A DNA stretch of 64,000 nt, taken from NCBI GenBank assembly GCA_900550955.1, contig URUF01000006.1, forward strand, positions 22,856 to 86,855, read 5' to 3'. The notes under the pieces were generated by a model that saw nothing but the letters and a program-made list of their open reading frames with translations, was not told where the DNA came from and searched no databases. This document shows, piece by piece, positions 1-9,536 of this stretch. The stretch's first letter is position 1; each line of letters begins with the position of its first letter. Both the position numbers and the translations under genes were made by a program. The stretch comes from an uncultured Eubacteriales bacterium. GTDB lineage: Bacteria > Bacillota > Clostridia > Christensenellales > Aristaeellaceae.

Positions 1-57
1 GGCCCGCCCGGGCCCGCACCGTTGCTTTTTTGCTTTCCGGCTTTCCGCTTTTGGGGC

Positions 58-1425
58 TCACATCAACCTTTTCAGCCACTTCAGCTTGCCGCCGTAGGGC
101 GCATAGCGCAGCGCCACATCCGGCCGGGCAAAGCGCGTAAGCACGCTTTTCTGGTGGGAAAAGGCCTCGAAGCTGTGGTGTCCATGGTAGCCGCCCATGC
201 CGCTTTCCCCTACGCCGCCAAAGGGCATGTACGGGGTGGCCAGGTGCAGCACGGTATCGTTCACGCAGCCGCCGCCAAAGCTGACCTCCTCAAGCACGCG
301 CTTTCGCGCCTGCGCGCTCTGGGTAAACAGGTACAGCGCCAGCGGCTTGGGACGCTCCTGAATGCGCGCGATGGCCTCGTCCAGGCTGCGGTAGGTCAGG
401 ATGGGCAGAAGCGGGCCAAAAATCTCCTCCTGCATGATGGGCTCGTCCCATGTTACATCCGTAAGCAGGGTGGGGGCTATGCGGCGCTCCCGTATGTCAA
501 TTTGCCCTCCGTGGCTGATCACGCCGCTTTGCATCAGCCCCACCAGCCGCTCAAAATGGCGCTGGTTGATGATCCTGGGAAGGTCGGGATTGCGAAGCGG
601 CGCGCTGGTGTACATGGCGCGCACCTCCGCGATGAGCGCTTCCAGAAGCCGTTGTTCGCGGCTATGGTGCACCAGCACATAATCCGGCGCAACGCAGGTT
701 TGCCCGGCGTTTAAAAACTTGCCCCAGGCCAGGCGGCGGGCCGTAAGGGCTATATCCGCCGTTTCATCCACAATTACGGGGCTTTTGCCGCCTAGCTCCA
801 GGCTTACCGGCGTTAAATGCGCCGCCGCCTTTTGCATCACCAGCCGTCCCACGGCAGGGCTGCCTGTAAAGAAGATGAAATCAAACCGCTGCTCCAGCAG
901 CCCGGCGTTTTCCGCCCGGCCGCCCTCCACGGCGGCGATATAGCGCGGCTCAAACAGCGCCTCCGCCATGCCCTTGATCAGCTTTGAGGTGGCGGCAGAA
1001 TAGGCCGACGGCTTGAGCACGGCGCAATCGCCCGCGCAGATAGCGCCAATCAGCGGCGCTACGGTAAGCTGAAAGGGGTAATTCCACGGCGACATGATCA
1101 GCGTTACGCCATAGGGCTCGCGGTAAATCCGGCACCGGCCCGGCAGCTGGCCTATCGCGGTGCGGGCGCGCTGGGGGCGCATCCAGCGCTTGAGATTGCG
1201 TTTGGCATCCTTGATCTCCTGCTTCACCATGGCCACCTCGGTCAGGTAGCCCTCATAGGCGCTTTTGCCCAAATCCTCCGTCAGGGCCGCCAGAATATCC
1301 CCTTCATGCGCGTCAATCCACCCTGCCAGGGCGTTGAGCATGCGCGCTCGAAAGGCGTATGGCTTTGTGGCCTGGGTGAGGAAATAGGCGCGCTGCTCGT
1401 TTACCAGGGCCGTAAAATCCCGCAT
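58..1425 (-). CDS. Aldehyde dehydrogenase (class 3-like, NAD(P)+)
   Basis: Cytosolic or membrane-associated enzyme oxidising aldehydes to acids with NAD(P)+. The 455-residue protein is full length for the class 3 (AlkH/YwdH-like) branch, which lacks the longer N-terminus of classical ALDHs. Visible motifs are the Asn of the MSPWNYPF block (N115), the general-base Glu in SLELGGKSP (E210) and the nucleophilic Cys in NAGQTC (C244). The start is set by AAAGGAG eight bases upstream. A good sigma-A promoter lies 30 bases above the start and the gene diverges from the CNNM-family gene. The physiological substrate cannot be read from the sequence; medium- or long-chain aldehydes are usual for this branch. 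Confidence 0.93.
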   Translation of the reverse strand: MRDFTALVNEQRAYFLTQATKPYAFRARMLNALAGWIDAHEGDILAALTEDLGKSAYEGYLTEVAMVKQEIKDAKRNLKRWMRPQRARTAIGQLPGRCRIYREPYGVTLIMSPWNYPFQLTVAPLIGAICAGDCAVLKPSAYSAATSKLIKGMAEALFEPRYIAAVEGGRAENAGLLEQRFDFIFFTGSPAVGRLVMQKAAAHLTPVSLELGGKSPVIVDETADIALTARRLAWGKFLNAGQTCVAPDYVLVHHSREQRLLEALIAEVRAMYTSAPLRNPDLPRIINQRHFERLVGLMQSGVISHGGQIDIRERRIAPTLLTDVTWDEPIMQEEIFGPLLPILTYRSLDEAIARIQERPKPLALYLFTQSAQARKRVLEEVSFGGGCVNDTVLHLATPYMPFGGVGESGMGGYHGHHSFEAFSHQKSVLTRFARPDVALRYAPYGGKLKWLKRLM

Positions 1426-1454
1426 AGGCTTTGCTCCTTTGTTTTGTTACGGGT

Positions 1455-1483
1455 ATTGTAGCAGGGAAACGCAAAGGTTTCAA
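1455..1483 (-). promoter_or_regulatory. Sigma-A promoter of the aldehyde dehydrogenase gene
   Basis: Reading the minus strand, TTGAAA and TACAAT are separated by 17 bases, with an extended -10 (TGC) directly before the -10 box. It sits about 30 bases upstream of the start codon. Confidence 0.75.
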
Positions 1484-1534
1484 GTGCGCAAAAAGCGTTA
1501 TGGGGCGCGGCCTTTCCCGCGATTGCCCGCATAT

Positions 1535-1563
1535 TTGACATTCGCGCCCTTCTATGCTACACT
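1535..1563 (+). promoter_or_regulatory. Sigma-A promoter of the CNNM/CorC-family gene
   Basis: TTGACA and TACACT are spaced by 17 bases with an extended -10 TGC. The promoter diverges from that of the aldehyde dehydrogenase. Its predicted transcript has an unusually long leader of about 240 bases. Confidence 0.75.
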
Positions 1564-1569
1564 AACCCC

Positions 1570-1809
1570 ATTCCCCAGAATGAAGAAGGAGTGTGATATC
1601 GCCGTGGACGGCGATCCTGCCAGCCCGATGACCCCGCTTTGTTTCCACGCGGGCGATTCTGCGCGTGTTCACGCTCCCTGTGCGTATGGCGGCTATGCGG
1701 ATGGCCGCCTGTTTGCCTATCCGCAAAAATGGAACGCTGCGCCGTTTCCCGCCCCCAAAGGGGGCGGGCCTGTTTGCCGCAGCCGTTTTGTGAAGGAGGA
1801 TCCCTAAAC
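1570..1809 (+). other. Long untranslated leader with a strong hairpin
   Basis: About 240 bases separate the predicted transcription start from the ATG at 1810. An uninterrupted reading frame runs through the second half (from 1639), but it has no ribosome binding site and its translation looks like random GC-rich sequence. A perfect hairpin with a 9-base-pair C/G stem and AAA loop lies at 1748-1768, without a following T run, about 40 bases before the start codon. I do not recognise the M-box, the yybP-ykoY or any other known riboswitch core. Confidence 0.4.
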
Positions 1810-3060
1810 ATGTCCACGCAGGAGGCCCTTATGCAAATTGGGCTCATGGCGGTGCTGGTAGCGTTGTCCGCTTTCTTTTCCGCTACGGAAACCGCCTTTT
1901 CTTCCCTGAACCGCGCCAGGCTAAAAAGCCTGGCAGAGCACGGCAAAAAGCGCGCCGCCGAGGCCCTAGCCCTGGAGGAACGCTACGACGAGCTGCTTTC
2001 CACCATTCTGGTGGGCAATAACATTGTAAACATCGCGCTGGCGTCCGTCGGCACGGTGGTATTCGTCAGCTGGATTGGCAGCGCGGGCGTTAGCGTGTCC
2101 ACCGCGGTCATCACCGTCGTGGTGCTAATTTTCGGCGAAATCTCGCCCAAAAGCCTGGCCAAGGAAGCGCCCGAGCGCTTCGCGATGGCCGTATGCCCCG
2201 TTGTGCGCGGGCTGATGACGGTGCTCAAGCCCGTCAACTGGCTGTTTTCCAAATGGAAGCAGCTTCTGCGCCGCATGTTTAGCGTGCAGGAGGAGCCTTC
2301 CTTCACGCAGGACGAGCTGCTCACCCTTGTGGAGGAGGCCGAGCAGGAGGGCGGCATGAACGCCGATGAAAGCGAGCTTTTGAAAAGCGCCATCGAATTC
2401 CACGACCTGGATGTGAGCGATATCCTCACCCCCCGCGTGCGGGTGGAGGGCGTGCCGCTGGAAAGCGCCCCCAAGGAGGCCGCCGACCGGTTTGAGGAAA
2501 GCGGCTATTCGCGCCTGCCCGTGTATGAGGAAACGCTGGACCATATTGTGGGCGTTATTCATCAGAAGGATTTTTACAACCGCGTGCGCAAGGGCGGGGA
2601 CTTTGGCATGGCGCAAATTATGAAAAAGCCCGTGTATGTGACTCCCTCCGCCAAGATCAGCGATACGCTGCGCCTTTTGCAGCGCACGCAGTCCCAAATG
2701 GCCGTGGTTGCGGACGAATACGGCGGCACCGTTGGCATCGTAACCATGGAGGATATTCTGGAAGAGCTCGTCGGCGAGATCTGGGACGAGCACGACGAGG
2801 TGGAGGAGCCCTTCCGCTTCATCAACGACGCAACCTGCCGCGCCCTTGGTTCAGCTGATCCCGAGGAGCTGTTTGAACAGCTGAACATAGACGCGCAAAC
2901 CGAGGCTAGCACCGTTGGCGGCTGGGTGATGGAAATGACCGAAAGCGTGCCCAAGCCCGGCGACAGCTTTGATTGCGGCGGCTGGCACGCCGTGGTGCTC
3001 AAAACCGACGGCCGCCACGTGCAGGAAATTGAGCTGCGCAAGGCTTCGGTTCCCGCTTGA
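1810..3060 (+). CDS. CNNM/CorC (HlyC) family membrane protein with CBS domains
   Basis: Integral membrane protein of the UPF0053/CNNM family, members of which export Mg2+ or Co2+ or protect against excess divalent cations. The 416-residue protein has an N-terminal DUF21 transmembrane domain (about residues 1-190, with the GEISPK motif typical of the family), a paired CBS domain (about 205-320, adenine-nucleotide sensing in relatives) and a C-terminal CorC_HlyC domain (about 335-416). The ATG is chosen because GGAGGATC lies just before it and the membrane helix starts immediately; upstream in-frame codons fall in the untranslated leader. argH follows 40 bases later and may be cotranscribed. 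The transported ion is inferred only. Confidence 0.9.
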   Translation: MSTQEALMQIGLMAVLVALSAFFSATETAFSSLNRARLKSLAEHGKKRAAEALALEERYDELLSTILVGNNIVNIALASVGTVVFVSWIGSAGVSVSTAVITVVVLIFGEISPKSLAKEAPERFAMAVCPVVRGLMTVLKPVNWLFSKWKQLLRRMFSVQEEPSFTQDELLTLVEEAEQEGGMNADESELLKSAIEFHDLDVSDILTPRVRVEGVPLESAPKEAADRFEESGYSRLPVYEETLDHIVGVIHQKDFYNRVRKGGDFGMAQIMKKPVYVTPSAKISDTLRLLQRTQSQMAVVADEYGGTVGIVTMEDILEELVGEIWDEHDEVEEPFRFINDATCRALGSADPEELFEQLNIDAQTEASTVGGWVMEMTESVPKPGDSFDCGGWHAVVLKTDGRHVQEIELRKASVPA

Positions 3061-3100
3061 TAGGTACCCGCAAATTGATTTAGAACAGGAAGGATTTATG

Positions 3101-4494
<1,394 letters not shown>

Positions 4495-4498
<4 letters not shown>

Positions 4499-5559
4499 GC
4501 GCCGGCGCCCGGCGCGAGAGCTGGCTGGACGCCCTGCGCATCCTGGCGGCCTTTTGGGTCATCGTGAACCATACCAACAGCTATGTGTTCAAAGCCGCCG
4601 CGCCCGGGCAGGCGGAATGGTGGCTGTCCATCGCGCTATATTACCTAAGCAAAACCGCGGTGCCGCTGTTTGTAATGATCTCCGGCGCATGCCTGCTGCC
4701 CAAGCAGGACGGCTGGCGTGCGGCCGGCCGCCGCGCCCTGCGCGTGCTTTTGGTGCTGCTGGTTTTTTCCTACGGCTATTATGCCTATGACGCGTGGGTG
4801 AACTGGGGCCTGTGGCCTCGCCTTGCCAATATAGGCGCGTTTGGGACCCTGGTTTGGACGCAGCAGATTACCGATTCGTTCTGGTATCTGTACTTCTACC
4901 TTGGCCTTATGGCGATGCTGCCGCTTTTGCAGCGGCTGGCGCATGCCCTGCGCAGGCGGGATCTTTTGTGCCTGCTGGGCGCATGCTTTGCGCTGGATGG
5001 GCTGTGGCCGCTGATTGCGCACTACGTGCCGCAGCTTGCGCCGCCCTCCTTCTTTCAAGCGCCGCTGTATACCACCTATATTGGGCTGTTTTTCGCCGGG
5101 CATTGGGTGCGCGGCCTAAAAGCGCCCACGCGCAGGCAGATGCTGGGCGCGGGGCTTGGGCTGGCCGTGAGCCTTGTGGTGAGCGTCGCGCTTACCCGCA
5201 TCGAATACGGCCTGGTAGCCCCAGGCGAAAAATACTGGTTCATGGACGACCGCCTGCACCCCGCCCTGCCCACGGTTTTGGCGGCCGTATGCGCCATGGC
5301 GCTATTCAAGGGCTGGCTGGCGCGGCCCATGGGAGAGCGGGCCTCCCGTGCGCTTACGGAGCTGGGCGGCTGCGCCTTTGGCGTGTATCTGGTGCAGGAT
5401 TGGCTAATCGCGCAAAGCCGCTACCGGCTGTTTGCGCCGCTGTGCGGGGTTTTGCCTGCTTTTCTTTCGGCTGTCCTTTGGGAAATAGCCGTGTTTGCCG
5501 CGGCGCTTGGCGTAGCATGGCTGCTCAGGCGAATGCCCGGGCTGAAAAAGCTGTTATAA
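4495..5559 (+). CDS. Acyltransferase 3 family integral membrane protein
   Basis: Multi-pass membrane protein of 354 residues in the acyltransferase 3 (OafA/NolL/WecH-like) family, members of which O-acetylate or O-succinylate surface glycans, antibiotics or peptidoglycan. The N-terminus has the family hallmark: a charged stretch followed by LDALRILAAFWVIVNH in the first membrane segment, containing the conserved Arg and the His of the putative active site. About ten hydrophobic segments follow and the C-terminus is a short basic tail. The ATG overlaps the argH stop. The acceptor is unknown; a cell-envelope glycan is the likeliest. The pairing with argH is not one I know. Confidence 0.85.
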
Positions 5560-5583
5560 CCAACAAACCGCTTCGGGGCTGGC

Positions 5584-6072
5584 TTACGGCTCCCGGAGCG
5601 GCTTTTCAAACACCTCATATTCGTGCCCATAGAGCGGCGCGTTGCATACATAGCGGTACCCGGCCCCTGTATACAGGCCGTGCGCAATTACGTTGCGCGC
5701 GTCGCACAGCAGGTGCACGGCGCGGTAGCCCAGCGCCCGGGCCAGGCTTTCGGCCGCGCGCAGCAGCAGCCTGCCCTCGCCCCGGCCCTGCCTGCCGGGC
5801 GAAAGGCACAGGCGGCACAGCACGCAGGGCACTACGGTAAACTGAAAGCCCAACGGCATGTCCTCAATATCGTCCCAGCGCAGAAGGGTTGCCGCGGCCA
5901 GCAGCGCCCCTCCCTCCCGCCAAACATAAAGGGTTCCCTCCCGTATGTCCCCGGCAACGATCCCGGCGTTGGGATAGGTATCGTCCCAGCAGGAGGTTCC
6001 CTTCTTCGCGCAGGCGCGGTAAAGGGCTAGAACGTCCGGCGCATCCGTGGGAACGGCCTGTATCAGCTGCAT
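5584..6072 (-). CDS. GNAT family N-acetyltransferase
   Basis: Small cytosolic acetyl-CoA dependent acetyltransferase of about 162 residues, substrate unknown. The fold is recognisable from the acetyl-CoA binding loop (a PGRQGRGEGRLLL segment, variant of R/Q-x-x-G-x-G/A) and the C-terminal LYTGAGYRYV motif. Translation is started at MQLIQAVPTD, preceded by GGAG; upstream in-frame codons run into the transcription terminator of the noc gene and are not plausible. It converges with the acyltransferase gene 24 bases away. Confidence 0.8.
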   Translation of the reverse strand: MQLIQAVPTDAPDVLALYRACAKKGTSCWDDTYPNAGIVAGDIREGTLYVWREGGALLAAATLLRWDDIEDMPLGFQFTVVPCVLCRLCLSPGRQGRGEGRLLLRAAESLARALGYRAVHLLCDARNVIAHGLYTGAGYRYVCNAPLYGHEYEVFEKPLREP

Positions 6073-6091
6073 GGCTCTGTCTCCGTCAATC

Positions 6092-6127
6092 AAAAAATCC
6101 GGCGCGCCGCTTGGAGGCGCGCGCCGG
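6092..6127 (-). terminator. Rho-independent terminator of noc
   Basis: On the minus strand a 9-base-pair GC-rich stem (6119-6127 with 6099-6107) closes an 11-base loop and is followed by six T residues (plus-strand A run 6092-6097). It lies about 40 bases after the noc stop codon and before the GNAT start. Confidence 0.8.
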
Positions 6128-6164
6128 AACATTATAGCGTTTCCAAAGTCGTTTGGCAACCGGC

Positions 6165-6920
6165 TCATTTTCCTCCCGCGGCGAAGGTGGGCACGGTAAT
6201 GCGCACCTCGGCCACGCGCTTGCCCACGTTTACCTGCATGGCGGCGTCCAGCCCGGCGTCGCGCATCTGCTCCACAATGCCGCGGATGGCGTTCACATAC
6301 AGGCGGTAATCGCGCATAAGCGGCTTCATGCGCCCGCCGCCGGTCATAGGCACCGGCATGTGCGATAGCACATCGTCAATCAGCTTTTCCGTTTCCTTCA
6401 CGCTGAGCCCTCCATCCATGACATGCTTGAGCACGCGCAGCCGTCCCTGTAACCCAGGCACGCGCAACAGCTCCTGCGCATACCGCTCGCACAGGCCGTG
6501 CTCCCGAAGCATTCCCGCCGTTTCCTCCCCCAGGTTGTTCAGGCGCAGCTTGCGGCGCACGGTCGCGGGCGTGCGGCCGATGCGCGCCGCAAGCTCCTGC
6601 GTGGTAAGCCCGCAGCGTATCAGCCCGCGGTACTCCTCCGCCTCGTCCAGATAATGCAGCGTGCCCCGCATGAGCTTGTCCAGCAGGCGGCTGATGCGCT
6701 CGTCCACGCTCTCATTGGGATTGAGCACCGCATCCACGCACAGCTGGCCCGCCTCGCGCATACGGCGCAGGCGTTCGCGCCCGCTCAGCAGCGTATAGCG
6801 TCCGTCGGCGCGCTGCGCCAGGCGCACTTCCCCTTCCGCGCCCTCGCCCACCTCGCCCTCCCAGGGCTCCACAATCTCATCAATGGGCACCCAGCGTACC
6901 TGATTGGCCGTTGCCTGCAT
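6165..6920 (-). CDS. noc: ParB/Spo0J-family protein, probably nucleoid occlusion protein Noc
   Basis: DNA-binding protein of 251 residues in the ParB/Noc family. Noc spreads from NBS sites, binds membrane and blocks division over the nucleoid; Spo0J loads SMC at parS. The N-terminal nucleotide-binding region (about 10-65) carries only a diverged form of the GERRxRA motif (SGRERLRRMREAG, 46-58). The helix-turn-helix is clear (LTTQELAARIGRTPATVRRKL, about 105-125) and a dimerisation domain follows. The gene is downstream of rsmG, the standard position of noc in Firmicutes, which favours Noc over Spo0J. The RBS is AAGGGGG eight bases before the ATG. Noc versus ParB cannot be settled without DNA-binding data. 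Confidence 0.72.
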   Translation of the reverse strand: MQATANQVRWVPIDEIVEPWEGEVGEGAEGEVRLAQRADGRYTLLSGRERLRRMREAGQLCVDAVLNPNESVDERISRLLDKLMRGTLHYLDEAEEYRGLIRCGLTTQELAARIGRTPATVRRKLRLNNLGEETAGMLREHGLCERYAQELLRVPGLQGRLRVLKHVMDGGLSVKETEKLIDDVLSHMPVPMTGGGRMKPLMRDYRLYVNAIRGIVEQMRDAGLDAAMQVNVGKRVAEVRITVPTFAAGGK

Positions 6921-7082
6921 AGCACAGCCCCCTTCATCTGCGGAGTTGAACGCGCCCGCGCGCCCCGCGTGCCCTCCCCCTTGACACGCGAAGCCCTGCG
7001 GGCGCGTCCATGCCTGTTTGTTTCCCCATGTGAAAGGGCTTATCCTGCTTGGCCTTCCGGCCTTTCGTGCGCCAGGATGCGA

Positions 7083-7113
7083 CAGGGGCGCGCCGCGTTT
7101 TGGCGCGCCCCTG
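7083..7113 (-). terminator. Strong hairpin after rsmG, possible terminator
   Basis: A perfect 12-base-pair stem (7083-7094 with 7102-7113) and 7-base loop lies 24 bases past the rsmG stop. There is no T run on the minus strand, so it may be a weak terminator or an mRNA-stabilising stem between rsmG and noc. Confidence 0.45.
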
Positions 7114-7137
7114 AAGGCATTTTGTCGTTTTTTCCGG

Positions 7138-7884
7138 CTATTTCACGAAACCGCCGAGCGGTTCCCGGACGGGCGTGCCGGCCTTTCGAGGATATTGTCG
7201 AACGGTTTTTTGCTCCTTTTGGCACAGGAGCACGCAATGCCGCCACTCCGGCTGGGAGGGTATGTCCACCGGCAGCGCGCTGATGGCCCCGCCGCCAAGC
7301 AGCTTTGCCGCGCGCGCCCCCGCCTCCAGCTCCGCCCCGGCGGCGGGGCCCTTGTAACAACCCATGTGGCCGCCCACGCGCACAAAGGGCAAAAGCAGCT
7401 CGCACAATACGGGCAGCGGAGCCACCGCGCGGGCCACCGCCACGTCATACCGTTCGCGGTGCGCGGGGTCGCGCCCGCCGTCTTCGGCGCGCGCATGCAC
7501 CAGCCGCACGTTTTCCAGGCCCAGGTCCTCCACCACGGCGGCCAGGAAGTTTACGCGCTTACCCAGCGCGTCCAGGAGCGTCACCTGCAAGTCCGGCCTG
7601 GCAATCGCCAGCGGCAATCCGGGAAAGCCCGCGCCGCTGCCCACGTCAATCAGGCTGGCCCCCTGGGGAAACAACCCCTCCAGTCGAAGCGGCGCCAGCG
7701 AATCCGCATAGAGCCGGTCCGCCGCCACGGCAAAGTCCGTATCGCCCGTCAGGTTCATGCGCGCGTTCCAGCCGCACAAAAGCGTGTGGTAACGCGCAAT
7801 CCGCCCGGGCGTGCGCCCGTCGCAGCAAATGCCCAGCCCTTCAATGCGCGCTTGCATCTGCGCGCTCCACGCCCGCTCCGTCAC
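7138..7884 (-). CDS. rsmG: 16S rRNA (guanine-N7)-methyltransferase G
   Basis: Methylates N7 of G527 in 16S rRNA with S-adenosylmethionine; its loss gives low-level streptomycin resistance in other bacteria. The family signature WNARMNLT appears near residue 40 and the SAM-binding loop IDVGSGAGFPGLPLA near 79-92. The GTG at 7884 gives 248 residues, close to the usual 240, and overlaps the stop of the preceding gene (GTGA). The alternatives are ATG 7926 (262 residues, preceded by GAGAGG) and ATG 7857. It lies in the radC-DUF218-rsmG-noc series on the minus strand. Confidence 0.9.
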   Translation of the reverse strand: MTERAWSAQMQARIEGLGICCDGRTPGRIARYHTLLCGWNARMNLTGDTDFAVAADRLYADSLAPLRLEGLFPQGASLIDVGSGAGFPGLPLAIARPDLQVTLLDALGKRVNFLAAVVEDLGLENVRLVHARAEDGGRDPAHRERYDVAVARAVAPLPVLCELLLPFVRVGGHMGCYKGPAAGAELEAGARAAKLLGGGAISALPVDIPSQPEWRHCVLLCQKEQKTVRQYPRKAGTPVREPLGGFVK

Positions 7885-8507
7885 AGCTTCAGCCCCAGGT
7901 ACTTCACGCCCCAATACTTCACCCATGCCAACGCCTCTCGAATATGGTTTTTGAACCAGAAGGAAAACTCCGGCCTGCACTTGCTGCCCGCGCCCTGGGG
8001 CGCAAGGCCCGCGTCGCGCGCAATGGCCAGAGCGCGCGGCAGGTGATAATCGCTGGTTACAATCAACGGCCGCTCGCAGCCCTTATCCTGCAATATTTTC
8101 CACGCGTTGCGTATGTTCTCCTTGGTATCGGCGCTAACCGGCTCGCTGATCACATGTTCCTCCGGCAAGCCCTCTGCAAGCAGCACAGCGCGCATTACGT
8201 CGCCCTCCGGCGCGGGCTCCTTGCCTCCCTGGCCGCCGCATACCACCATGTAGCAGGGGTTCTTTTCATAGCATTCCTTGGCCTTATCCAGCCGCCAGCG
8301 CAGCTGCAAAGAGGGTTCGCCCGAGGGCAGCACCTGCGCGCCCAATACGATGATGCCGTCATACGCTTCCGCCTGTGGCACGTTAACCTCCCAATAGCAC
8401 ACCAGCCCAATCAACGCGGCGCAGCACACAACGCCTGCAACCATAAGCCATGCCAGCGCCCATAGCAACCGTCTGACAAGCCAGCCTCCCGTTTTCTTCC
8501 TTCGCAT
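7881..8507 (-). CDS. YdcF/SanA-like DUF218 membrane-anchored protein
   Basis: Protein of 208 residues with one N-terminal membrane helix (about 14-37) and an extracytoplasmic DUF218 domain (about 48-200). The domain shows the family blocks IIVLGAQ, CGGQGG, a SADTKENIRN segment and TSDYHLPRAL. SanA, ElyC and YdcF relatives affect envelope integrity and vancomycin sensitivity, but the chemistry is not settled. The start is three bases past the radC stop and the end overlaps rsmG, so the three are probably cotranscribed. Confidence 0.85.
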   Translation of the reverse strand: MRRKKTGGWLVRRLLWALAWLMVAGVVCCAALIGLVCYWEVNVPQAEAYDGIIVLGAQVLPSGEPSLQLRWRLDKAKECYEKNPCYMVVCGGQGGKEPAPEGDVMRAVLLAEGLPEEHVISEPVSADTKENIRNAWKILQDKGCERPLIVTSDYHLPRALAIARDAGLAPQGAGSKCRPEFSFWFKNHIREALAWVKYWGVKYLGLKL

Positions 8508-8510
8508 GGA

Positions 8511-9290
8511 TTACTCCCTCGTTACTTTCGCTTGCTTTTCCAGCCTGGCGCGTATCACAACCTCGGCGGAGGAATCCGCAACGCAGGTATATACGCTATC
8601 ATTGGCTTTTTTCTGCTCGATAAGCCCCGCGCCCACCATGCTAAGCGCTCTGCCCTGGGCGACGATGACATGATCGGCCAAATAAACGTCGATGCTTTGC
8701 AGCAGCCCAAGCAGCGCGCGCGTCATATCCACATCCTGCCTGGATGGAACCACCGACCCGCCCGGGTGATTATGGCACAGCAGCACGGAGTGCGCGTTAT
8801 GCCTAAGCACCGCCTCCGCCACCACGCGCGGATAGGCCGGCACTTCCACCAGCGTGCCGCGCGCGATAAGCACATCCTTAATCAGCCGCATCTGCCCATC
8901 CAGGCACACGACATAAAAATGCTCCTCCCGAAGGCCGTCCAGCAGGCGCAGGCAATGCCGTTCCGCCATGCCGCGGTTGGAGATAAGCTCCCTTTCGCCC
9001 GCGCGGCTCCATTCCACCCTGCGGGCCACCTGCGAAAACAGGCTTAGGAAGGCGGATGCATACGCGCCCATGCCGTCCACCTTGGAAAGCTCCTCCACGG
9101 AAGCCTCCAGCACGCCGTGCAGCGAGCCAAAGCGGTCTATCAGCGCATGCGCCAGAGGGTTTACGTTTCGCTGCGGAATGGCGTAAAACAGCATAAGCTC
9201 CAGCACCTCGTGATCCGCAAAACCGTCCAGGCCATGCCGCAAAAACCTTTCCCTCATGCGTTGCCTGTGCCCGGAATGCTCGCCCGCCAT
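8511..9290 (-). CDS. radC: RadC family protein (UPF0758, JAB/MPN metalloprotease-like)
   Basis: Protein of 259 residues with an N-terminal helix-hairpin-helix-like UPF0758 region (about 1-100) and a C-terminal JAMM domain. The zinc-binding motif is intact: H173 and H175 in HNHPGG, then Ser183 and D186, with the expected upstream Glu region. Despite its name the family has no proven DNA-repair role; a metal-dependent hydrolase activity on DNA or protein is inferred from the fold. It is the first gene of the minus-strand series reaching rsmG and has an extended -10 promoter just upstream. Confidence 0.9.
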   Translation of the reverse strand: MAGEHSGHRQRMRERFLRHGLDGFADHEVLELMLFYAIPQRNVNPLAHALIDRFGSLHGVLEASVEELSKVDGMGAYASAFLSLFSQVARRVEWSRAGERELISNRGMAERHCLRLLDGLREEHFYVVCLDGQMRLIKDVLIARGTLVEVPAYPRVVAEAVLRHNAHSVLLCHNHPGGSVVPSRQDVDMTRALLGLLQSIDVYLADHVIVAQGRALSMVGAGLIEQKKANDSVYTCVADSSAEVVIRARLEKQAKVTRE

Positions 9291-9319
9291 GCTTCCGCCC
9301 CCTTTTGCGCCGCTACGTT

Positions 9320-9349
9320 AGTATAGCATAAAATGCCGCCGTTGTACAA
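9320..9349 (-). promoter_or_regulatory. Sigma-A promoter of radC
   Basis: On the minus strand TTGTAC and TATACT are separated by 18 bases, with TGC forming an extended -10. It lies about 30 bases before the radC start. Confidence 0.65.
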
Positions 9350-9485
9350 ACCGCCGCGCCACTTGTAACAATTTGCCCGGCCGTTTCCGCTCAAGGCCCG
9401 CGCAGGACGGTTTTTTCCAAAAACAACCCGCGCAAATGCAGAAAAAAACAATGTTCAGGGGGTTTAATCCGGCGTTGGCATGATG

Positions 9486-9491
9486 TATAAT
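9486..9491 (+). promoter_or_regulatory. Possible -10 box of the cdaA promoter
   Basis: A perfect TATAAT lies 46 bases before the cdaA start. The hexamer 17 bases further upstream (TTTAAT) is a poor -35, so the assignment rests on the -10 alone. Confidence 0.4.
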
Positions 9492-9536
9492 AAAAAGCGG
9501 TATATGTACTTTCGCAAACGGCTGGGAGGGGAACAC

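Noticed and set aside
1639..1809. N-terminal extension of the CNNM protein
   Set aside because: It lacks an RBS and the real start has GGAGG and leads straight into the membrane domain.
1570..1809. M-box or yybP-ykoY riboswitch before the CNNM gene
   Set aside because: The conserved cores of these classes are not found in the leader.
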